The notes under the pieces were generated by a model. It did no database searches, was not told the origin of the DNA, and worked only from the letters and a program-made list of their open reading frames with translations. This document shows, piece by piece, positions 32,846 to 44,800 of a stretch of 64,000 bases of DNA; position 1 is the first letter of the stretch; each line of letters begins with the position of its first letter. The position numbers and the translations under genes are program-made. The DNA is from Ophiura sarsii (lineage: Eukaryota; Echinodermata; Ophiuroidea; Amphilepidida; Ophiuridae), in assembly GCA_035610835.1 (NCBI GenBank), contig CM069449.1, forward strand, positions 13,960,531-14,024,530. The letters run 5' to 3'.

Positions 32846-35800
32846 CTTTAGGAAGATTTAGATAAGAACATTTGAAACGCAAGTTATGAAATTATTACTA
32901 CAAAATAAGATTCAATGCACCTTCAATAAGATACATTGCATATGTTGTTTCTTGCTATGATACGTTGCAATGTACATCATACGAACATAAAAATAATAAT
33001 AATAATAATAATATAATAGAAGAAGAAATTTGTATAGCGCCGAATGCAAAAAAGCCTCTGGGCACTTGACAACATTAAAATACATAAAAAGTGATATAAT
33101 GAAGGTTTAAAATGTCAATAGTGTACATAGTGAATTAAAATACAGCGTTAAAAAAAAACGACCAGTGAGGTAATATTAAAACTAACAGTCATAAAAAGTC
33201 ATAAAAAGTGGCACATGAGAATGATGATAATTAAATGTTATCCGTAGTATTGCTTAAAAATGTTTTTAGGGCTGACTTGAAGCTGTTCAAAGACTGCAGA
33301 CGCCTAATCTCCTCTGGTAGTTCATTCCATAATGATGGTGCAGCAATGGCGAAAGATCTGTTAACAGTTCTTGGTGGTGCTGGTCTTTCAAGAAGAGTGG
33401 ATGGAGATGGACATGCTAATTTACTGTAGATTGAATGCCCATCAGCTGGTTTCATGTGCATACCGTACCCTCAACATACCTGTCTTTGATCCGAGAGCAT
33501 CATTTGTGGTTCCCCAAGGTGCAATACTTGACTCCCTTGAGGGCGCTGTCTAGCCTGCTCTAACCGTCTCCTGACACGCCATTGGTGTAGGATATCATCC
33601 TCAGGTCTCAGGGTACTAAACGATGGATCGTGCAGGGTTGGCATATTGTGGGTACTTGTATCTGGGAAAGAAAAAAAGGTTTAGTGAAAACTGTACACCA
33701 ACAATTAATCTACAAATTCAGCTTGTACACAGGAATGTGATAATTGACTATTTTACTTCTTAAATCAATTGTCTTATAGACACTTCCTGAAAGTGCACAA
33801 GGACCAATCTGGAGAATTGAAAGGCAATGTTCTGCAGTGGTATGAACACAGGCATGAAAATGAAAATACTTGAAAAAAAACATGAAAAACCTCAACAAAT
33901 GCAAACAGGCTGAGAAAAAAAGAATCATTCTCAAATCAAACATGATATCTTGTACTACAAGGCAAAAGAAAAAAGGTTCTTTCTAGAAGCAAGCCTGAAA
34001 AGTCAAATGCGAAATGCGTTTAAAAAAAAAAAAATCCTAGCATTTTTATTACTGTTATGAACGCTGTGGATTTTCATTTCCATGTTTGCCGTATGATGCC
34101 AATCGCCATCTTGAAAGATGTTGGACACAATTTTGACAAAAGATGACACCCTAACAATAATTGTTTCCGTTTTTTCTATTAAAAAAAATAAATGCGCAAG
34201 AAACGTCTCAATGAAATGCGTGCGCACAACTGGAGACAAACTTGTATTTTGTTTTGCCTGACTGATTGGTCTTGTATCGAAAATTAGAAGGAGATGATAA
34301 TTGAGCACACTTTTTTCTTGTATCTCTTAGTGCTGTGCAAGGGAGATGAACCTACTCCCTTGATTGATTCAGGGTTGATGCTAACACAAAATTGATTTCA
34401 CCTGAAGTAACTTTTTACACACAATCACACACACAATACGAGGCGAGTCAGAAAGAATGGGCACTTTTTTGTCAAAGGCATCGCGATAAAAATTAAGATG
34501 TGTATATTCAAAATAAATAACATTCAAGTAGCTAACATGCAGGACGCCATATAAAGATTTATGTAAAATTATAATGCAATGATTGATTTTAAAAATGTTA
34601 AAATTTTAATCCAGGCGTTTAAGATGAGTTATTAATATAACGTATCATTCTAACCTTGTGAATGATTTCAAATACACAGGTCTGAAAGTTTCTCTATGCT
34701 TTTGACAAAAAAGTTCCCAAATTCTTTCTGACTCACCGGATACTACCAGTCAATTGATGTATGTGGTCGTGTTTAGAGATAAACCTTCTATTTTATCTTC
34801 ATTACATTTCATGCACCAATCAATCAATCAATCAATCTTGGAGATCCCACCTCTTCTTTCAGGTGCACCGCTGTATGCGTGTAAAGTTAGACATCAATAT
34901 CCATCAAATAAACATTGTCGTTCATAAAAGTTAAAGTTAAAGCTGAGCACCATTAAAGTTGCGCCAAAAGAAGAAAAAAAGTTTCATGAGTACAAAGCAA
35001 ATCCATATGAGAAATTGGGGGAAATGTTGAATCCAACATACATCCCGGAATGAAGCGTAACAACTGTCTAAGCAAGACTATAGTTTAATCAGTTCCAAAT
35101 TGGCGAGAAATATTTGTTTTTTTTATCTCTCCGTGCGGAAAAGTAATCGAGGCACACGGCTGTTGTCTTCACGCACGCCCGAGTCCTTCTGTATTAATTC
35201 GCTGTTGTAAGGAGGCTTCACCAATTTGGAACTGATCAAACTATAGGATGTATGTTGCAGTACTTTGCACTAGAAACAGTTTTAATTTGACAGAACATAA
35301 CAAAATCATGCGTGCAAAAATAATGAATTTTACCAGCCCCTGCTAAAAATAAAACCTACCTTTCATGTCAGATATTCTTCTTGGTATATACAATGAGTCG
35401 TCTGTTGTGGTTGTGCTGGGGGATAAACCTACTCCCTCTGAACTGACAGCTGGTTCACTTAGAAGCGTAGATTCACTGAAAATGATTATTATATTTTATC
35501 GTTGTTAGAAAATGACATGAAATGGTCTTTAACTTCTTGTCACATCGATTTCAAGAAACAGAAATGCTACATCAATTTTCTTACATCTAGTTTGTTACCA
35601 ATGGTTCTTATTACTGTCGGTACATGACTGTGAAAAAGGCTGAATCTGAATGATTATAGGAGAGAAACCTACAAATCTGGATGCTGTCATGCAAATAAAT
35701 GAACTTGGCAATAGATATTCAGCTGGATTTTCATTATTGCACAATTGTAACCCAACATGAGTTAATGAGGCACAATGCGGCAGTAGCTAATTTGATTTAA

Positions 35801-38800
35801 GAGCACAAATATGGGACAAGGTCATAATAAGTCAAAATCATAAAAAGTCTTATTTCTGATCTTGTATACATGAATCCAACCAAAAACTAATATTCTTGAA
35901 AATAATACAATCTAAAGGTATTTAATTTTTATTTACTCCATTTATATATTAAAAAACCAAAACAACTTTAAACGTCCATAACATAAGTAATTGTCAACAA
36001 TCTGTAACTTTGGTTAGGAATGTGATATAACATTGACACCAAAATGTTCCATAACTTTACATAGCATAAGGCCAAATTAAATTAATTGTTTGTCTCAAAG
36101 CTCCCGCGCGCGTTAGTTTATTGATGCGCATTAGAAAACAAAAATCTGAAAAAACCTTTTTTCTTTCTTTCTTTTTTTTCTTCAAAAAAATAAAAAATAA
36201 AATCCCAAAATTTCACCGATTTTTCAGATTTTTATTGATCACATCATCTTAAATACAAAAGTTCACTTTTACAAGGATTTCAATATTTTATATTTAAATT
36301 TTTTTTTAAAAAATTGAAAAAAAACCCCGCATTCCGCATTAGTTTTACAACAGGAGAGGAGCTTTGAGACAAACAATTAATTTAATTTGGCCTAATATAA
36401 ATGACTTAAGGGGGGACTCAAGGAAGTTTTTGACTTGATTTTTTGAATTTTGTGAGTGCTGTTATTATTGAACTAAAGACATCAAAAAAAGTAACTCGGC
36501 TGTTGTAAAAGCACCTATAATTTTAAAATTGTTACTCATATTCTAAAAATGAAAATACCAGGAGACGGAAAATTTAATTACGGTGATTTTGACACCTTGT
36601 TTGTTAAAATCGATAAAGTATTGTTGTCGCGGTATGTGCGTACAGATGAAAAGTGCCATTTCCATTGTTGCAGTAACTCCTATACCGGGTGGTTCAAAAA
36701 AAAGTTGACCCAAGTTCAAGGAATTTTCTCAAACACGTTAGAAGTTTCAGAGAATATGTATTTACTTAGTCTTGAACAGCAGTATGTTTTGAAATTATCC
36801 TGAAAAAATGATACATTTATCTTGGTTGGTTCTTCAGATATGGTTCATTACAGAAAGCATGCACAAAACTGCCTTGTCCTTTAGTAGAGATGGAATGCAC
36901 AAAGTGGACTTACACACGATTGGTCACAATTTGTAAACAAATGGAGAAAAATGAAAAAGAAGACATCTGAAACATTTGTCTGGTGCTTGACATTACCTTC
37001 TACGTTTCTTTGTTGAATGTGAATGGTACATAAGCATAGAGATTGTGATACTTTGTCAGGGCGGGCTTTTCAATTCTGAATCTAGAGCATGATGTTTTGT
37101 TGCTGCAACAACTAAATGACGCTCCCGTGGACAAGTCAGTTTTGTACATGTTTTCTTTAATGAACCATATCTGAAGAACCAAACAAGCTAAACGTGCCAT
37201 CTTTTCGGGAAATTTCAATACTTACTGCTGATTAAGACTATGTAAACACAAATTCTCTAACACTTTAAATGTGGTTGAAAAATTACTTTGAACTTGGGTC
37301 AACTTTTTTTTGAACCACCCGGTAGATCTCTCTGATTCAGCGTGAAGATAATAGCGGGAATTTTGATAGTTTGCCCATGGCGATGACCTGTCCTGTCTGT
37401 CTCTCGGACCTTCTGAGCATTTGGAGTTTTAAATTCATCCTTCTTAATTGTAAAGAAGTACGACTGTCATCCCCATTAAATTTGTCCCGGATTATGCTAA
37501 TCAAGTTTACAGCACAACAAGAACAGCTAATCAAAATGCCCGCTATTATCTTCACGCTGAATCAGAGAGATCGATAGGAGTTAATGCAACAATGGAAATG
37601 GGCACTTTTCATCTGTAAGCTCATACCGTGACAACAATACTTTATCGATTTTAACAAACAAGGTGTCAAAATCACCGCAATTAAATTTTCCGTCTCCTGG
37701 TATTTTCATTTTTAGAATATGAGTAACAATTTTAAAATTATAGGTGCTTTTACAACAGCCGAGTTACTTTTTTTGATGTCTTTATTAATCAAATGCTTAT
37801 AAAAGTATACATTTTTGGAAAGGTGATTTTTTATTTTAAAACCTAATCTTATATTTTTTTTAATTTTGACCCAAAAGCACCAAAAAAGTGAATTTTTCAT
37901 TGTTTTTCCTACTTGTTTGGCGCGTTTTGGTCAACATTTCCAAAAATATTAGTTAAGGTTTAAAAAAAAAAATTGTCCCTAAGTTAGTGTCTTTACATCA
38001 TATTCTAGCAATTTGGGATTTTTTTTACTCAAAATTATTTTTGTTAGCTTTGTTGAACTTCTTTGGGTCAAAAAGGTGATTTTTTTGTGATTTTCTCAAC
38101 AAAAAAAACAAACATTTTTGGTCAAAATTGATGCAAAATTTTGATTCTCTATTTCCTTTCAAAAAATGTATACTTTCATAAACATTTGAGTCATAGTTCA
38201 ATAATTAAAGCACTCACAAAATTCAAAAATGACTTCCTTGAGTCCCCCTTAATATTCATATTTCCCTCATTGTGCCTCATTTACTTGTGTTGAGTCCAGG
38301 GTTGTCACTAAGAAGGTTTAATTTTACCTTTTTTACAATTTGTGGATAAAATCATTAAACTGCCTCATAAAACAAGAAAATTATGTGGCAGGAACCCTCA
38401 CAAAGTGCATTAAAAAACCCTAAAAAACAACTTTAACCCTAACCATCCTCAATGCCGCAAATGTCCACGGTAAAGTCTGTCTGTGCCAGCTGTCTGGGCA
38501 CTTTTTCGATGAAATAATGGCCCCAGGCCAGGGATAGCACTGGATCAAAAATGTGAGAGGTCCCATGAAATTTTTCAGGACCCCGTAGGACTTCAAAAAA
38601 CAAATGTAAGGGGTCCCCCAAGAAATTGAGGGGTCCTGAAGTTTGGGTATTGGAAAATTTTACTTTTTTACGGACAGTTTAATGAATTTATGTTGTGAGC
38701 AAAGGATGTAATTTACAGAATTTCTTAAGGTTTCCATTTACATACATCGTCAAATTTAAGGGGTCCCTTCAATTTTGATCGGGACCCGCAAGTCTTTCCA

Positions 38801-41800
38801 ATTTGAAACCTGACGCGTCACTAATAGAAAGTGAGAGGTCTAGGACGCGCAGACGCGTCAGAATGCGACCCCTGCCCCAGGCTACATAGTCGGGCCAATA
38901 CACTGGCCCGAGTATGGTTGGCCCCCGTGGCGCACTGGTAGAGCGTTCGTCTCGCAACCGAGAGGTTGTGGGTTCGAGCCCCGCTGACGGCGCCACTCTT
39001 TTTGTCCGCGTTTTTGTCGTTGAAAAAGAAATTCTTCAAAATGTGACTTAGAAGGTTAGGGTTAACGGAATTTTTTCTTCTTCTTTTTTCAAAATTGTCC
39101 ACGTATGATTTTATTAACCCTAACCATCCCCAATGCCGCAAATGTCCACGGTAAAGTCTGTCTGTGCCAGCTGGCGTGGCACTTTTTCGATGAAATAATG
39201 GCCCCAGACTACATAGTCGGGCCAATACACTGGCCCGAGTATGGTTGGCCCCCGTGGCGCACTGGTAGAGCGTTCGTCTCGCAACTGAGAGGTTGTGGGT
39301 TCGAGCCCCGGTGGCGGCACCACTCTTTTTGTCCGTGTTTTTGTCGTTGAAAAAAACCCCACTTATTCTGTTCGCAGTCAGTAACATTAACAGACACTAA
39401 ATTTTGGCTGGTGACAACACTGATTGAGTCACAATTAAATCAAATCCTTCTGATCTGTATAATTTACACACGTCTCTGTGATATAAAGACAAACAAACAG
39501 TTCCAAAAGTGTGCGCTGATCAACTCATGAATAGACATGAGCTTATTCATGCACCATCACGACACACTGCACCGGTGGTGGTCATGCAGCTGATTTACCT
39601 CCCACAGCGCATCGTTAGACGCGCTACAGGTTAAATTGGACCAATCAGCTGTGTTACTGTTGTTGTCAGGCATGAAAGTAAGAAGTGACCAGGAGTTTTG
39701 TGGAAAAACACAACACTCCCTTAGTTAAAGATAGCGGCCATATAGAGGGACGTGGTGACCTAGTCTAAGAAAAACTCACCTCTTTTCCAACAGTTTATCT
39801 GCTTTGGCCTGTAATCGACGCGTTGCTTCATCTAGTAGTGTTGTACTTGATGTGCTGGAGGGACTCTGTTGCACACAAAAATGAAAATAAACTCGTTTAA
39901 AATGAGTTTGGAAAATGTTTTCCGCCACCTACCTGTATTTCTTTACATATTATGCGATAGGCATTTACGACAGGTATTCATAATATTGGTAAAGGAGTTT
40001 AACGAGTATAAAATTGTCAAGCTTTCGTCAGGATTAGCTCTGCCTTCTCGAATTCTTATGAGCAAAACAGTCTCACTTCTCTATATATCATCATTTGAGC
40101 TGCCTTTTGCCCCATGATTTGAGAGTCTAATGTCCTTTTTCTACTTGCGAAATTGGTGGCTCCGAAAAAACCCATAATTTATCAATCTGTATTAGATTAT
40201 CAAATTCCCAATATTCCCAGGACCTTCAAAATTCCCGGAAAGTTCCCGGGAAAGTTTCCAAAATTCCCGGAAACTTTCCGGGCCACTTTACCACCCTAGA
40301 TGTTGCGGAGTGCAACCAACTAAACTCCTCACAAAAAGTATAGAGACACTTACAAATGATCCAATAATTAACGGCCCGAAAGGGTATGGATTAATCAAAG
40401 CAAATAACCCAGTGCATAATTTTGTTCTGCGTATTTTGACACCACCATTGTTGAGATACGATGTTGTGAAGCGGAGTTATTGTCATTTCAATGGTTGTAG
40501 ATCCAGTTTCAGAAGTGACAATCATTCCTATAGACAATATAAACACTTCAAAAGAAGTAAGTTCCCCTTTAGGGGTTCCCTTATATTTCCAAAACAATAC
40601 ATTGGAATGAAATGGGGTTTGCAGTCAAATGATTATGTGCTTCATACCAATACTTGACCAAAATTTCAAATCAACAGGTTCTGTCATGCTCGAGTGAGCA
40701 CGTATTGAATGACGGAATGTCCCATTTCAAAAGTTGCTAAAATTCTGGTACAACAAGAGTTGGACTTCCATATCGAGTAGATGTAGCGCGCCTCATGAGA
40801 AATCGATGTCGTCAATTGATACACAAACGTGGTGGATACACACACTACTAAACATTATTTTAACAACTTTTGAAATGGGCCATTCCGTCATTCAATACAA
40901 GCTCACTCAAGCATGACAGAACCTGTTGATTTGAAATTTTGGTCAAGTATTGGTATGAACCTCATAACAATTTGACAGAAAACCCATTTCAACCCAATGT
41001 ATATTTATGAAAATATTTATAAGGGAACCCCTAAAGGGGAACTTACTTCTTTTGAAGTGTTTAGATGCATTTGTTTTGAATGATCAGGTGTATGCTTTAT
41101 GCACACGTGTACAAAAATGCAACATGCACTCAGAAAGTGAAGATAATGTGTTCCTTTCACAACACAGATTTATTGTTTTCATTTGTTTTGCCATGACTTT
41201 ATCTTTATCTTCAGTACTTTGTGTGTCCACTATCATTGTCCACAACGGCGTGTGTAAAGCATAAACCTGATCATTCAAAACAGTAAAGCAAACCTGCTTC
41301 TATAGGGACAATTGTCACTTTTGAAACTGCACCTACGTCCATTGCAATGATAATAACTCCGCTCCTCAAAATCAGATCTCAACAAACGAGGTGCCAAAAT
41401 ATGCAGAAAGAAATTATGCACTGGGTTATTGGCTTCGATTAATCCATACCCATGTGAGGAGTTTATAATCTATGCTTAAATTGGACATGTACATCGTATT
41501 GGTTGGTTGAGAGCATTCATCTGTAGGGGTGACCTTTCGGGTAATTGGATTGTTCAATTACTTCATAGGGTGTCATTTCATATTCTTACCATTTGTGATG
41601 TAGTTGAAGACAACCTGCTACCACCTACACCTACATTGGACCTTTGCATCCCGTAGCTCGGTCTATTCATATGTGGGGGTGACCTCTTGGATAACTGGCC
41701 TGTTCTATTATTTCGTAGGGGTGTCCTTTGGGTGGCATTATCATCTGTTGGCGTAGAGCTGAGCTGTGGCGGTGAAGATGACATCCACCAGAAGTCTGTC

Positions 41801-44800
41801 GTCCGCTTGGCAGCCACTTTTTCTTTGGCTCTATCTTCTCGACTTTTTGGCTCGGAATGACGGAACCTGTGAATATATCTGGGTGGAGTAACATGCAAAT
41901 GGATATTTAATTATTTGGGGATTATTTATAAACAGTGCTCGAAAAAAGTAACTTACGAGGTAATAAATTTGTTCATTTGGCAACAAAAAAAATTGTTGTT
42001 TTGACTTTTATTTTATTTTTTGCTGAAAAATAATACTGACTGTTGTGATTCATGTCAAGACAACATTTGTAAATGTCAATTTTACTAATGTTTCTAGTGT
42101 GATAATAGTTTTAAAACTATTTATTCAAGCAAACATATTCATCTCTAGGTAATTTAAATCTTAAAAAAAAATGTGACTCTAAATTTTGAGATGAGATTTT
42201 AGGGTCGGTTGAGGGTCGGTTTCTGTGTCCTGATTTCAATTGCCTCTCTGATCTTACGTTTCCAAAACTGATCTTCTCTGGCGATCACTTGGACGTCATC
42301 AAGGACACAGAAACCGACCCTCAACCGAGACACCGACTACGACCTACCCGCCATCTACGATGACCTGCTGTCATGTGATCGCCCAAAAGGTGGTCATGTG
42401 ACAAACGGAGGGAAGTAAACACTACGCTGAATGAAGGGGTCTTGATGACCTCGAAAGCTACGGAGCTCAAACACAATGGTTCGAAAAAGGTATCTAAATT
42501 ATTCCTAAAATCATGATCGAACCCAATATCAGTCTACATGCTTCTTAAAATGTAGTTCCAACATTAAAAATATCAAACTATGGATCGGATTTACATGAAA
42601 TTAAGACAGTGAAAGGACACATTATACTTTCAAGAAACATTCACATAAGTTGCTAAATAATCAGCTTCCTAATTTTTGGACCCAACTTTTGGGACATGCT
42701 GTACAGGGTGAGTCAAAAAGACTGCAATAGTGGAAAGAAGCCATTTTGTTTTCAAAACCAAAATGAATTTTAAAACTTTTTAAACGTTGCAAGAATGATG
42801 TATTTAATCCTAACTTTTTGTGAAAAAATGAAGTCGATTACATTTTCCGTTTGCCTTTGGTGAACATTTTGACTAGTGCACCCATTTCACACGTTTGTCC
42901 ACGAGATACCCAAAATATGCATCAAATCGCAAAATGTGTCTCTCATTCCAATTTGGAAACTTGAGTTCATTTGTGATGTTATTGGAATTTGATGCATCCT
43001 TTCTTGTTTACATGTGAGTAAGCATAATCAATTATAATCATACCCATGCTATGAAAGCGTATACTGTTCTAAATTTTAATAAAAAACTGACATTTTCCAT
43101 TTTTTTGTTGGTGGGATATTCAAATATGAAAATGCAATGTGTGTCATTTCTAATAAAAATCACTGTGCTCGTGGACAAACAGGTAAATTTGGTTGTGCAG
43201 CAAAGAGGGTCACCAAAGACAAACGAAAAATGCAATCGACTTCATTTTTTCACACAAAGTTAGGATTAAATACATCATTCTTGCAACGTTTAAACATTTC
43301 ATTTTGGTTTTGAAAACAAAATGGCTTCTTTCCACTATTGCAGTCTTTTTGACTCGCCCTGTATGTGTACTCACTTTGCTAGAGTGGATTCCTTAGCAGG
43401 AGAATCCTTTTTAGACTGCAGGGATGCTCTCCAATGATCCACATCTCTAGATATCTCATCGCTACCCACGGCAGTTGAGGAAGACATGGACATCCCTGGT
43501 AGGTTGAGTCGGTCCCTTAATTGAAGGCTGGAGAGTTTTGCAGAGAACACCATAGAGATTTCACCTGAAAATTAATAAATAGATAGGTAATGGGATAAAC
43601 TGTTCAATTTTGTTTCTTTCTTCTTCTTCTACTCAGTTGTTTCATTGGTCGATACCTTTCAAATGTTTAAAATGATTTTGGTGATTTTTTTCACAATCAA
43701 GATTATTAAGGTAGCTGTATCGGCTATTACACCACTGCAGAAAAACAACTATTGTGCCAAATGAATAATATCTATACTTTTTATTTTGAGACCACATTAA
43801 AGACAAGTCTTTGCTCTACCTATTTGAGAACTTTCGGAGTAATTTGGATATTTCTTATGTTTTTCTTTATTTTTTAAAATTCCCTAAATTTTTGGACATT
43901 TGAATATTTTCAGCCAAGTAGGAAACTGCTATGGGTCTGTCACTTTGGGGGATGGTTATTAAGCATATTACCTAAATTCTCTCGCCAGTTTTTGTGAATA
44001 AAGTGTTTACTTTTTGAGAAAATTATTTTTTTAGGGATTTTTTAAAGGCAAAAGTTCAAATTGACACAAAAAATACTAGAAACACTTTAATGGTAAAAGC
44101 TGGCGAGAGAATCTTCTAAATTGAATTACCTTTCATATGACACCTTGTTTGTTGAAATAGGAGCTATACTTCTCTTTAAAAATATTCACAAAGTTTGACT
44201 ATTTAGTGTTTCTAGAAAAAATACAATTTTGTTGTTGTTAAATACTAACATTCCCACTCCATTCAATCCATGTAATGATTGTAAATGTGGAAATAATTAC
44301 ATTAACTATTGTGCATTGGTATTTTGGCAAAAACATAATATAAAAAACATGTTCATCCTAAGGATACAAAGGGTTAAAAAAATAATTTATATATAGAGTG
44401 TGTTTTGAGAAAAGAAGCAACTTGGGGGAATTTGGCTACGTGCCAAAATCCTAACACACAGTAAGTCTATGGGGGTTTTTGAAGACAAAAAATTGCGCCA
44501 TTTGAAAACGGCTTGATGGAAAAAAATTCAAAATTGGCATGTGAGTTTATTTTGTCAATATACACATCCTGTATAATTTTGAAGCAAATCTGAGCATGAC
44601 GCCGTAGCCGATGTAGCTACCTTAACAGCGAAGGTGATTATCCAAAGAACCCTGGAAGCAAAACGTAAACGTGGCAGACCAAAGAATCGTTGGTCTGTCT
44701 GTTATTTCTGCTCACCAATGCTCACCACATGTCACAATTATAGACACAAAAGAATGGTGCTTCATCATTAATAGTGTCACAAGAACGTAATCGCCCATGA

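Larger units (their letters stand above)
36410..38248. mobile_element. TTAA-flanked fold-back element (outer nest level)
   Basis: TTAA at 36406-36409 and 38249-38252; inverted ends GGGGGACTCAAGGAAGT. The interior resembles 61640-62270, which lacks the insertion. TTAA duplication with G-rich ends fits Kolobok-like or piggyBac-like elements. Confidence 0.75.
38437..39061 (+). mobile_element. TTAA-flanked TIR element with tRNA-like insert (copy 2)
   Basis: TTAA at 38433-38436 and 39062-39065; ends CCCTAACCATCC and GGTTAGGG inverted. Without the hAT inside it is 271 bp, close to copy 1. Confidence 0.75.
38297..39422. mobile_element. hAT-type element (outermost of a three-level nest)
   Basis: CAGGGTTGTCACTAAG at the left and CTGGTGACAACACTG at the right. 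Octamers GTTGAGTC (38289-38296) and ATTGAGTC (39423-39430) differ by one base. Its ends align with the left and right parts of the hAT MITE at 15895-16230. Two TTAA elements sit inside. Confidence 0.78.

Noticed and set aside
37337..37577. Short frames on both strands inside the nested element
   Set aside because: They lie in an inverted repeat arm and have no domain or codon bias.
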